Assembly (NCBI GenBank): GCA_964583615.1
Contig: CAZOWM010000013.1
Span: forward strand, 8,919-72,918
Length of the DNA: 64,000 nt
Reading direction: 5' to 3'
DNA from: CAZOWM01 sp964583615
Lineage (GTDB): Bacteria > Spirochaetota > B62-G9 > DRHN01
The notes below the pieces were generated by a model that was given only the letters and a program-made list of their open reading frames with translations, did not search any database and was not told the DNA's origin. This document shows, piece after piece, positions 17,295 to 24,965 of the stretch. Both the position numbers and the translations under genes were made by a program. Every line of letters begins with the position of its first letter. Positions within the stretch are counted from its first letter, which is position 1.

Positions 17295-19007
17295 TTACCC
17301 CACCATGACTCTTTCTTCGGGATATGTCACGAGTCTGGAGCTCTGCACATTTCTGATCGCGAGCACAATGGTGAGCGGTCCGAGCCTTCCCACGAACATC
17401 GTGAGCATCACAACGATCTTTCCGAAATCACTCAGTAAGGGAGTAATGCCCGTAGACAATCCAACGGTTCCAAAAGCAGAAACAGTTTCAAAATATACCT
17501 CCATAAAACTGAACTGTTCCGAGAACCCGAGCAGAATTGTCCCTGTAATTACCAGCCCCATTGCGCTCACAAGTATCGCGATCGCCCTGTTTACCACCTG
17601 GTAAGGTATCCTTCGCTTAAAGATGGTATTGAACCGCTGATCCCTGAGTATCGTAATGATCGAAAGAATGAGAGTAAAGAACGTCGTCGTCTTGATTCCC
17701 CCACCCGTGGATCCTGGGGACGCCCCGATAAACATCAGGATACTCATGAGAAAGAGAGTTTTCGGGTCAAGGGCCGCAGTGTCCACCGTATTGAAACCTG
17801 CAGTGCGCGTGGTCACCGACTGAAAGATCGATGAAAGCACCCTTTCATGTCTTTCATAGGATGAAAAAAGTGATCGTCTCTCAAAAAAGAAAATATTCAC
17901 TGCCCCGAATACGATGAGTGCGAGTGAGGTGAGAATCACTATCCTGGTCTGCACAGTGATTCGTTCGTTCTTCCCGTACACCGTTCTTCTGAACAGATTT
18001 AAAAGAACGGTAAAGCCGAGCCCCCCCAGAATGATAAGAAGAATGAGCACAAAATTTGCCCACGCGTTCGAGCGCGCGCTTATAAAACTGTCGGAGAAAA
18101 GCGAAAAACCTGCATTGCAGAAAGCGGACACCGAATGAAAAATCGAATAGAAGAGAGCCTCCCAGGAGCTGCTGAATCTTCCGAAGAAGTAGGAAAAAAA
18201 GAACAGTACTCCCACCGCTTCGATGGAAAAGGTTATGAACACGATAGAACGTATTATGGCATAGAGATTTCTTAAATTTTGAGTATCGAGGAGTGCGGCA
18301 GTGGAAAACCGGCCGTGGAGACTCATCTGGCTTCCCAGGGATACCTGAATGAACGCGGCGATTGTCATGATCCCCAGTCCCCCTACCTGTATGAGGAGAA
18401 TCAAAAAGACCTGCCCGACACGAGAAAACGCAGTGCCCGTATCAACCACAATGAGCCCGGTCACGCAGACCGCAGATGTAGATGTGAACAGGGCGTCGAT
18501 ATACCTCATCGCCTCCCCCCGCGGGCGTGAATACGGGAGATAGAGAAGAAACGAACCGATTACGATGATACTCGCAAAGCTCATGACGATGAGCTGAGCG
18601 GGGTTCATCTTGAAAAACCGCGAAATATCGTGTATCCTGCTGAGCTTCGAGATAAACTTCGTGAAAAGAACCACCTCGATCGCTCCCAGATACATCTTTG
18701 AATAGATGAAGAGAAATCGATGTGTTTCCGTAACCGAGATAAACTTGTAGTGGATATAGAAGAGCACGAGAAGTGACACAAAAAGCGGCCAGTACATTCT
18801 CATGTATGATTTCAGCCGCGGATGAAGCAGGAACTGGAAAACCAGTTCGAACATGTAGAGAACAATCAGGATTCTCCCGACCTGGTACACAAAAGGCCTG
18901 AATGTATGGCCCATCTCAAAGAGAACCCAGATGAAGATATCGAGTTCCACAAAGAGGATGAAGAGATCGAAGTAGTTTGATACTTTCTCACGCGTCCTAT
19001 ATTTCAT
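17295..19007 (-). CDS. trkH: TrkH/KtrB-type potassium transporter
   Basis: This 570-residue integral membrane protein contains four pore-loop repeats with the selectivity glycine: TSTSAVCVTGLIVVDTG, SVSAFCNAGFSLF, VTTRTAGFNTVD and SAFGTVGLSTGI. SPGSTGGGIKTTTF and the C-terminal helix are also typical. It carries K+ (possibly Na+-coupled) across the inner membrane together with the TrkA-type subunit immediately downstream. The N-terminal 120 residues hold four extra hydrophobic helices not present in short KtrB proteins. Its start lies inside the end of the M24 peptidase gene (11-bp overlap). Confidence 0.93.
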   Translation of the reverse strand: MKYRTREKVSNYFDLFILFVELDIFIWVLFEMGHTFRPFVYQVGRILIVLYMFELVFQFLLHPRLKSYMRMYWPLFVSLLVLFYIHYKFISVTETHRFLFIYSKMYLGAIEVVLFTKFISKLSRIHDISRFFKMNPAQLIVMSFASIIVIGSFLLYLPYSRPRGEAMRYIDALFTSTSAVCVTGLIVVDTGTAFSRVGQVFLILLIQVGGLGIMTIAAFIQVSLGSQMSLHGRFSTAALLDTQNLRNLYAIIRSIVFITFSIEAVGVLFFFSYFFGRFSSSWEALFYSIFHSVSAFCNAGFSLFSDSFISARSNAWANFVLILLIILGGLGFTVLLNLFRRTVYGKNERITVQTRIVILTSLALIVFGAVNIFFFERRSLFSSYERHERVLSSIFQSVTTRTAGFNTVDTAALDPKTLFLMSILMFIGASPGSTGGGIKTTTFFTLILSIITILRDQRFNTIFKRRIPYQVVNRAIAILVSAMGLVITGTILLGFSEQFSFMEVYFETVSAFGTVGLSTGITPLLSDFGKIVVMLTMFVGRLGPLTIVLAIRNVQSSRLVTYPEERVMVG

Positions 19008-20241
19008 ATGTCAAAGGCTCTTTATTTGCAAAAGTAAGAACCCTGCATCCCTGTTTCTCAACCACGATGTCATCCTCGATTCGAACACCGTATCTGCCTG
19101 GAAGATAAATTCCTGGTTCCACAGTGAGAACCATGTTTTCCTCAAACCGATTATGAAAAGATGCCGACGGATAACTGTCGTCGTGAACATCGAGTCCGAG
19201 GCTGTGACCGAGGCTGTGAATGAAACGCCCCTTGTAAAGATCGTGGCTGTCGATGCAGGCCCTCACCTCACGGTCCACACGATCGGAGAGCTCACCTTCC
19301 ATGATCATGTCCAACGCGAGCTGCTGAGCACTGAGCACGGCACCATATAGATCGAGAACCTCTTTTTCGGGATTTCCAGTGAGATACGTGCGTGTTATGT
19401 CGGACGCATACCCCTCGAAGTACGCGCCGAAATCAGCGAGCACGACATCTCCGTTTTTCAGCCGAATGCAACCGCCGGGGTAATGGGGCATACTCGTGTT
19501 TTTTGAGAATGCAGCGATCGTTCGAAATGCCGGCCCGTGCGCACCCTTCTTTTTCATCATGTAGTCGATCTCCGTGCTGAGATCAAGCTCCTTCATTCCT
19601 TCGGTCAGCAGCGAAGGGATGCGCTCAGCTACCTCGCTAATAATCCTGCACCCCTTTTCAATTTTTTGGATTTCGTCTTCTGTTTTGATCATCCGTGTGT
19701 CTCTGAAAGCGGTGCCCACATCCACCGTTTCGGCCTGCTCTGCAATCTCCAGAATGAAAAGATAAAACATGTGGGAAACAGATCCGTAGTTTATACCAAT
19801 CTTCGGATACTTCGAGAGGGCCGATGCGAGGATACTGTTTTTTTCCTTCTCATTCCGGTAGACGAGTATCTCTGCATGATTTTCGAGTGCGCGGGCAGCC
19901 TCTTCCTCGAGCGCAGTGGTAAAAAGTGCAATTTTCCCCTCTTTTTCCACAATAACGCCGCAGTTATCAAACACCCCGCCTGAAAGACCGGTCAGGTAGA
20001 AAAAGTTGTTGTCTATCCGTTCATTGTTGAAGACGAGGATCGCATCCGGCAGCCGATCATCGGGGATATGCGCAAAGAGTGCACGCGATCTTTTTCGTAT
20101 ACCTTCCAAAATACGTTTCCTGTCATCGTGTGTATTGCGCCTAAGGGCACCCACCCATAAGTATATCCATGAATATTCTCTCTTGGCAATGAGAAATAAC
20201 GAGCTGAAGACGATATACAAAAGGTAAAAAAGGGGAATCAA
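18997..20241 (-). CDS. M24 family Xaa-Pro aminopeptidase
   Basis: The protein (up to 414 residues) has the creatinase-like N-domain and pita-bread metallopeptidase fold. Metal ligands are visible in VLADFGAYFEGYASDITRT (two Asp), SLGHSLGLDVHD (His), VEPGIYLPG (Glu) and RIEDDIVV (Glu). It releases N-terminal residues that precede proline. The start is doubtful: TTG 20241 overlaps the previous stop and would add a hydrophobic segment (LFYLLYIVFSSLFLIA) that could anchor the enzyme; TTG 20109, after AGGAAA, would give a soluble 370-residue enzyme of more usual form. Being in a K+ uptake operon is unexpected. Confidence 0.88.
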   Translation of the reverse strand: MIPLFYLLYIVFSSLFLIAKREYSWIYLWVGALRRNTHDDRKRILEGIRKRSRALFAHIPDDRLPDAILVFNNERIDNNFFYLTGLSGGVFDNCGVIVEKEGKIALFTTALEEEAARALENHAEILVYRNEKEKNSILASALSKYPKIGINYGSVSHMFYLFILEIAEQAETVDVGTAFRDTRMIKTEDEIQKIEKGCRIISEVAERIPSLLTEGMKELDLSTEIDYMMKKKGAHGPAFRTIAAFSKNTSMPHYPGGCIRLKNGDVVLADFGAYFEGYASDITRTYLTGNPEKEVLDLYGAVLSAQQLALDMIMEGELSDRVDREVRACIDSHDLYKGRFIHSLGHSLGLDVHDDSYPSASFHNRFEENMVLTVEPGIYLPGRYGVRIEDDIVVEKQGCRVLTFANKEPLTYEI

Positions 20242-20972
20242 AATTGTGTCATGTATCCAATTTTCAGCAATCGTACGATCCTGTCGATGAACGGTGAATA
20301 CTTGAACTCCAGTGATAAAGAGATAAATTCAGCAACATAGAAGTCAAAAGAAAAGTTATAAAAAATTTCGTCCCAGCGATCTTCAGAAAAATAAACATTC
20401 TCAATTTCCCCTTTCACCCCGAATGAAGGACTGAAGGAAATGTCAGTTCCGACAAAGAGCGAAAAGTTTTCGGGCTGAGAAAAATCAAGCGGCATTATCG
20501 GGTACCGGAAACCGTATGAGAGCCCCTGTTCGAATCCGAAAAGGTAATACCGAAGAGACGAGACAATGTAAAACCCGTTCACCGTGTCGCCACTGACTTT
20601 GCTGACCTCACCTTTTGCGAAATATGAGTAGCCCACTGCGAGAGGCGGGAGGAATCTGCTCCCGTCAGATAACAAAAACCGCGCGAGAACACCGGGTTGT
20701 TCCCACTCCATCTCTTCACTGCCGATCATCTGTCCAACGTCAAAATACACACCGAGAAATGCATAGTCCGAAACCGAGAGCACCGCACTTCCAAGTATGC
20801 CTCCCCTGTCATACATGGTGAAATCGAAATGAAGTTCACCCTTGTAGGCAGTATATGTCTTGGGGGTATCGATCACATTGAGGTCGTAGGGCCCGGCCCA
20901 ACTGAATAGCGGTACCGCGGTGAACACCAGAGAAAAAAGGATGAAAAAATAGTATAATCGCCTGCCACGCAT
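20238..20972 (-). CDS. Outer-membrane beta-barrel-like protein
   Basis: The 244-residue protein has a signal peptide (RLYYFFILFSLVFTAVPLFSWA) and then alternating aromatic beta strands such as LHFDFTMYD, AFLGVYFDVG, FLPPLAVGYSYFAK and FSLFVGTDISFS. It resembles small outer-membrane barrels of the YjbH-like or DUF kind, but no enzyme motif is present. I start at ATG 20972 behind GGGGGAAAAA rather than at 21017. It is the first gene of the run that leads to the M24 peptidase and the Trk genes, and its stop overlaps the TTG of the peptidase. Confidence 0.65.
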   Translation of the reverse strand: MRGRRLYYFFILFSLVFTAVPLFSWAGPYDLNVIDTPKTYTAYKGELHFDFTMYDRGGILGSAVLSVSDYAFLGVYFDVGQMIGSEEMEWEQPGVLARFLLSDGSRFLPPLAVGYSYFAKGEVSKVSGDTVNGFYIVSSLRYYLFGFEQGLSYGFRYPIMPLDFSQPENFSLFVGTDISFSPSFGVKGEIENVYFSEDRWDEIFYNFSFDFYVAEFISLSLEFKYSPFIDRIVRLLKIGYMTQF

Positions 20973-21003
20973 TTTTTCCCCCGATCTTTTTTCTTTTAAT
21001 ATC

Positions 21004-21019
21004 GGATGAAAAAACATCC
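21004..21019 (-). promoter_or_regulatory. Small hairpin ahead of the beta-barrel operon
   Basis: GGATG and CATCC pair around six T on the minus strand, about 32 bases upstream of the barrel gene start. The role is unknown; an operator or leader hairpin is possible. Confidence 0.25.
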
Positions 21020-21033
21020 ACTTAACCTGTACA

Positions 21034-21062
21034 GAAAAAGAAAGGCGGGCTTAGGGCCCGCC
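21034..21062 (-). terminator. Rho-independent terminator after the first radical SAM gene
   Basis: On the minus strand GGCGGGC (21062-21056) and GCCCGCC (21050-21044) form a seven-pair GC stem around five bases, followed by TTTCTTTTT. It closes the radical SAM transcript and separates it from the barrel operon. Confidence 0.8.
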
Positions 21063-21095
21063 TCCGTTTTTGGAATCAGTATTCTTTATGCGTGA

Positions 21096-22517
21096 TTAGA
21101 CGGAAACCATCTCCTTTTTTTTCTGCGCTCTTTTTTTCCTCCCGTTTCCTCTTCCTTCCATGAGCATGGAGACGGCGGAAAGATGCCCCTTGTAGGTGTT
21201 GTTTTCGTATTCCTCTCTCCATGCTCTGTCAGCGATCTCGCCGTATTTTTTCGCATACTCGTCGATCTCGGGAGCAAGGGTGGTGATAATCGACTCCGAT
21301 CCCTTGTGCGTGGGGTGCGCACCTCCCTCCCTGACCGCTTCCCGAAGCACATGCGGATTATCAATGATCGTACACGGCCTGAGGAGGTTTTCGTTGTACG
21401 GCCTCCTATTTTTCAGCGCCATGAAAAACGGGGATTCGAGAACTTCCTTCAGACTCTTCGTCTTTATGTTGTCTGCTGCAAAATGGCAGAATACGCAGGG
21501 TTCCACATCTCCATTGGAAATGATGTGGAGATACTCATATCCGCCTGCGAGACATCCGTTTGTCAATATTCCATCGTTCCAGAAATCTGCCAGAACGACT
21601 TTTTTGGTATCCCGCAGTTCGATAATCCGCTTTCTCCTGTAATCCCTCTGCTCGGGAGTGGGCATGAGTTCAAGGTTCGGCTTTTTCCCGATCGGAATGT
21701 AGTTGAAATACCAGCCAATGTAGATTCCCTTGTCCACATAGAAATCCACGAACTCATCACTCACGATGAGCTCATTGTTCTGCCGGGTTGCGGTGGCGGA
21801 AAACCCGAATATCACGCCTCGCTCCTTCAGCCTGTCCATCGCATCGGAAATTTTTCTGAATGTTCCCTTTCCTCTTCTCTCGTCGGTTTCTTTTTCAAAT
21901 CCTTCAACACTGATGCACGGCAGTGCGTTCCCCAGACGCGCAAACTCATCGGCCCGCCGGTCGTCTATCAGTGTGCCGTTCGTATAGATCTGAAAAATGG
22001 CATCGGGGTGCATCTCAAGTATCTCGACCAGATGTGGCCACACATTCGGTTCTCCTCCAGAAATCACGAAGAAGAAAATGCCCATATTTTTCGCTTCGTT
22101 GAGCACTCTGTTGACGATGCTGAAATCCAGATCTTCTCCCTTTTTGTAGTCTCCCGCATAACAGCCGTAACAGTTCAGATTGCACTTCATGGTGGGACTT
22201 ATCACCATGAGAGAAGGCATCTGATATCCGTTTTGCTCGTAGAAATGCTTTCTCCTCGGAGCGTACAGGGTGTAAGGTTTTACGATGAAGTTCTGGACAA
22301 ACTTTTCCTTCACATTTTTGGAAAGCGTCGGGAACCCTCTGTGAAGCCTTCTCAGCATCAGATCGATCATAATCGCGGCTTCAGGCATGGACTGACGTGT
22401 AACCAGGGGATGAACGAGTTTCATCCATTTTTCTTCAGATATGCTCGACATGAGCATTAAGGCAGTTTTTGCACCGATGGTGACGGCCTGTGTTTTCAGT
22501 GCGCTTTTCAAAGACAT
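21096..22517 (-). CDS. Radical SAM protein with SPASM-like C-terminus (paralogue A)
   Basis: The 473-residue enzyme has the radical SAM cluster motif MKCNLNCYGCYAG near residue 110, then FVISGGEP, QIYTNGTLID and CISVEGFEKETD. The C-terminal part has Cys in TNGCLAGGYEYLHI, EPCVFCHF and RPCTIIDNP that may ligate a second cluster. The first 100 residues are helical with amphipathic segments and could touch the membrane. I start at ATG 22517, six bases past GAGGGGGG. A paralogue with the same motif order lies at 43483-44922. No peptide substrate gene is nearby. The product is unknown; lipid or cofactor chemistry are options I cannot decide between. Confidence 0.85.
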   Translation of the reverse strand: MSLKSALKTQAVTIGAKTALMLMSSISEEKWMKLVHPLVTRQSMPEAAIMIDLMLRRLHRGFPTLSKNVKEKFVQNFIVKPYTLYAPRRKHFYEQNGYQMPSLMVISPTMKCNLNCYGCYAGDYKKGEDLDFSIVNRVLNEAKNMGIFFFVISGGEPNVWPHLVEILEMHPDAIFQIYTNGTLIDDRRADEFARLGNALPCISVEGFEKETDERRGKGTFRKISDAMDRLKERGVIFGFSATATRQNNELIVSDEFVDFYVDKGIYIGWYFNYIPIGKKPNLELMPTPEQRDYRRKRIIELRDTKKVVLADFWNDGILTNGCLAGGYEYLHIISNGDVEPCVFCHFAADNIKTKSLKEVLESPFFMALKNRRPYNENLLRPCTIIDNPHVLREAVREGGAHPTHKGSESIITTLAPEIDEYAKKYGEIADRAWREEYENNTYKGHLSAVSMLMEGRGNGRKKRAQKKKEMVSV

Positions 22518-22584
22518 GACCAACCCCCCTCGAAATTTATTGAATGTATACGCAACAACAGCACGGAATCATAGAAGAGCAGCA

Positions 22585-22607
22585 GTGCATATAAGCCATA
22601 TATGCAC
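22585..22607 (-). repeat. Perfect 9-bp inverted repeat upstream of radical SAM paralogue A
   Basis: GTGCATATA and TATATGCAC flank five bases, about 68 bases before the radical SAM start. It could be an operator or an RNA hairpin in the leader. Confidence 0.5.
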
Positions 22608-22614
22608 GCGAGAC

Positions 22615-22632
22615 CCCGGCGGACAGGCCGGG
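22615..22632 (-). promoter_or_regulatory. GC-rich hairpin between the RHH gene and radical SAM paralogue A
   Basis: CCCGGC and GCCGGG pair around six bases, 18 bases after the RHH stop. There is no U-tract, so it is more likely an attenuating or mRNA-stabilising hairpin than a terminator. Confidence 0.4.
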
Positions 22633-22649
22633 ATTGGAATCGGATACGT

Positions 22650-22904
22650 TTACAGGTCTCCGAGGTACTCTTTGGACAGGATTTCCAGGAATCGATCACC
22701 TCCCTTTACCCGTTGGAGCGTTTTCTGAATGAACGCACGCAGGCTTCCTGAATCCTTCCCGTAATTCTTTACGAGCTCTTCGGCCTCCTTTCTCTCAGAG
22801 AGGAGATAATTGATATACGTTGAGAGCGGGACCATATCACGCTGGTCATTGAGCCAGGTGTAGATATCCTCATCGATCGTAATATTGATCTTAATTTTAT
22901 TCAT
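22650..22904 (-). CDS. Ribbon-helix-helix DNA-binding protein
   Basis: An 84-residue protein whose first 35 residues fit the Arc/MetJ-type fold: strand KIKINITID, then helix EDIYTWLNDQRD and helix STYINYLLSERKEAEE. Such dimers bind short operator repeats through the beta ribbon. The rest is a charged helical tail. It starts after GAGGAG. The nearest gene downstream on the same strand is radical SAM paralogue A; no toxin gene partners it. Its promoter carries the element TGGTAGTAT, which recurs at the promoter of radical SAM paralogue B, so I infer autoregulation and control of the paralogues. Confidence 0.7.
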   Translation of the reverse strand: MNKIKINITIDEDIYTWLNDQRDMVPLSTYINYLLSERKEAEELVKNYGKDSGSLRAFIQKTLQRVKGGDRFLEILSKEYLGDL

Positions 22905-22920
22905 ATACTACTCCTCTCAT

Positions 22921-22960
22921 AAGTATGATTGATACTACCATGAATTGTAAAACGAGTCAA
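22921..22960 (-). promoter_or_regulatory. Promoter of the RHH gene with TGGTAGTAT element
   Basis: On the minus strand TTGACT (22960-22955), a 17-base spacer and TAGTAT (22937-22932) form the promoter. The -10 lies in TGGTAGTAT (22940-22932), followed by an imperfect mirror half down to 22921. The TG one base ahead of the -10 would also make it an extended -10 promoter. Confidence 0.6.
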
Positions 22961-22965
22961 TAAAA

Positions 22966-23274
22966 TTATTCGTCCGTGTTCCGCTTGATAAACTTGAAGA
23001 TCACCTCTCCCCTTTTCTTGAAACCGAGTTCCCGAGCATATGCTTCAGCATACTCTCTGTCGTTTTTCAGGCTTTCTATCTCCCAGCTGAGCCTCTCTTT
23101 TTCTGTCTTCAGCAGGCTGATCTCCTCTTCAATAACCTGAAGCTCCCGGCGCATGTTTTCCCTTTTGATGATCCCGCCGTTGCCGTAGATGATGATGTAC
23201 ACGATCCAGAATGAAAAGAGGAAAAAGATGAAATATATAACGATGTGCAATCTGTTCTGCAGAAGTTTTTTCAT
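22966..23274 (-). CDS. FtsB/DivIC-like septum formation initiator protein
   Basis: The 102-residue protein has one transmembrane helix (IVIYFIFFLFSFWIVYIII), a coiled coil (RRELQVIEEEISLLKTEKER) and the closing ARELGFKKRGEVIFKF, which is typical of the FtsB/DivIC family. These single-pass proteins join the divisome as part of the FtsQ-FtsL-FtsB group. No clear ribosome binding site precedes the ATG. Its stop lies six bases from the -35 of the RHH promoter. Confidence 0.8.
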   Translation of the reverse strand: MKKLLQNRLHIVIYFIFFLFSFWIVYIIIYGNGGIIKRENMRRELQVIEEEISLLKTEKERLSWEIESLKNDREYAEAYARELGFKKRGEVIFKFIKRNTDE

Positions 23275-23708
23275 TCTAAAAAAATGTACGTCACATTTTC
23301 CGGTTTACTTTAGCTGCACCACCCCAAAACATTGAAAAATGAAACCGAGTTCTCTGGAATCGTGCCTGTAAATAGATTACACTGAATTCTTCGAAAAAAG
23401 AGCTGAGCGAGGATAAAAAAGAGGAGTACGGGCCGCTTTTTCTTCTCGTCCTCCCGTCCAAAAAAAAGATAATGGAATCCCTTCGCGCAGGAGAAATACG
23501 GCTCACCGCATATTGGAATACCGAATCCACCGCTATTACGCTGAGTCTGGGGAAACGCAAAGATGCGGAGTTTTACACTCTCTCTGTTCAGTACGAGAGC
23601 CTGAGCCGGGTTGAAGAACTGAAAAAAGGGAAAAAGAAAGGCAGTCAAGGAAGAGCTGTTCAACGCGCTCTGATCAGGTGTGCCTGCGTGCTTTTTCGCC
23701 CAACGCTG
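23275..23708. other. Gap between ftsB-like gene and proA with one unassigned open frame
   Basis: No secure gene. On the plus strand a frame is open from 23376 through the proA end. It reads like protein (for example GEIRLTAYWNTESTAITLSL after ATG 23472) but has no ribosome binding site, no family resemblance and runs 150 bases into proA in antisense. It may be a degraded gene or chance. No terminator hairpin is obvious for proA. Confidence 0.3.
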
Positions 23709-24956
23709 CTATGTACGAAGATTCCCGTTTCCACGCACAACCCATTTGTAGCTCGTGAGTTCTCCGAGGCCCATCGGCCCCCTGGCATGAAGCTTGTCCG
23801 TACTGATGCCGATCTCTGCTCCAAGACCGAACACACCGCCGTCACTCAACCTTGTTGATGCATTCACTGTGACAACGGCTGAATCTATCATATCTACGAA
23901 TTGCTGTATGTGCCTGGTATCCTCCGATATAATTCCATCCGTGTGGTTGCTTCCGTACCTTTCAATATGGGCAATCGCTTCCTCGATGGAATCAACTATC
24001 CGCACATTCATGACAAGGTCTAAATATTCCGTGTAAAAGTCCTGCTCCGTTGCATGCTCGATATTTTTGAGTATTTTTTTTGTCCGTTCACACCCTTTCA
24101 TCCTTACATTCTCGAGCTTTTGCCGGAGCCGCGGTAAGAACTGTGCGCTTATCTTTTGGTGTACGAGCAGGGTTTCAAGTGCATTACAGGTGCCGGGCCT
24201 CTGCACTTTTGCGTTGTGTACCACGGACAGCGCCATTTCGGTATCGCATTTCTCATCGATGTAAAGGTGGCACACCCCCTTGTAGTGCTTGATTACAGGA
24301 ACCGTTGCCTGTTCGGCAACTGTCCTTATCAAAGACTCACCGCCGCGGGGAATCACAAGATCCACATACTCCGCCTGTTTCACGAGCCAGGTTACTCCCT
24401 CATGCTCACGCCTTTCGACCAGCTGTACCGCATCCGACGGGACTCCCGTATCCTCAAGGCCCTCCCTTATGAGCGCAGTGAGCGCCCTGTTGCTTTCCAG
24501 TGCGTCACTGCCGCCCCGGAGAATCACAGAGTTGCCGGATTTCAGACACAGCGCTGCGGCTTCGACCGTGACGTTCGGTCTGGACTCATAGATCATTGCA
24601 ACAACACCGATGGGGATTCTCACTTTTTCCAGTATAAATCCCTGAGGGCGCCTTACGCCTGCAACCTGCCCGACCGGGTCTTCAAAGGCAGCGATCTCCT
24701 TCAAAGACTGCACCATCCCGTCAACACGGCTCCGGCTGAGTTCGAGTCTGTCGAGAAACGCCGCGGAGAGACCTGAATTTTTTCCCTGCACGAGGTCGTG
24801 CCGGTTGGCTTCGATTACTGATTCCTGTCTCATCTGTATGAGGTCTGCAATCCTTTGAAGCGCACTGTTTTTTTCCTCAGCGCGTTTCCCCCTGAGCACT
24901 ACTGAAGCACTCTTTGCCTTTCTTGCCATATCTTTGATATAGGTCTGAATATCCAT
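23709..24956 (-). CDS. proA: Gamma-glutamyl phosphate reductase
   Basis: The 415-residue protein matches ProA over its length: GVVAMIYESRPNVTVEAAAL, LKSGNSVILRGGSDA, VIPRGGESLI, the catalytic-Cys region VQRPGTCNALETLLV and the closing FGLGAEIGIST with RGPMGLGELTSYKWVV. It reduces gamma-glutamyl phosphate to glutamate semialdehyde with NADPH, the second step of proline synthesis. It starts after GAGGTGA and lies nine bases past proB, the usual pair. Confidence 0.97.
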   Translation of the reverse strand: MDIQTYIKDMARKAKSASVVLRGKRAEEKNSALQRIADLIQMRQESVIEANRHDLVQGKNSGLSAAFLDRLELSRSRVDGMVQSLKEIAAFEDPVGQVAGVRRPQGFILEKVRIPIGVVAMIYESRPNVTVEAAALCLKSGNSVILRGGSDALESNRALTALIREGLEDTGVPSDAVQLVERREHEGVTWLVKQAEYVDLVIPRGGESLIRTVAEQATVPVIKHYKGVCHLYIDEKCDTEMALSVVHNAKVQRPGTCNALETLLVHQKISAQFLPRLRQKLENVRMKGCERTKKILKNIEHATEQDFYTEYLDLVMNVRIVDSIEEAIAHIERYGSNHTDGIISEDTRHIQQFVDMIDSAVVTVNASTRLSDGGVFGLGAEIGISTDKLHARGPMGLGELTSYKWVVRGNGNLRT

Positions 24957-24965
24957 GCACTCACC

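Noticed and set aside
21183..22460. A 425-codon plus-strand open frame
   Set aside because: It lies wholly antisense to radical SAM paralogue A, has no ribosome binding site and its translation is Arg/His/Ser-rich without family motifs.
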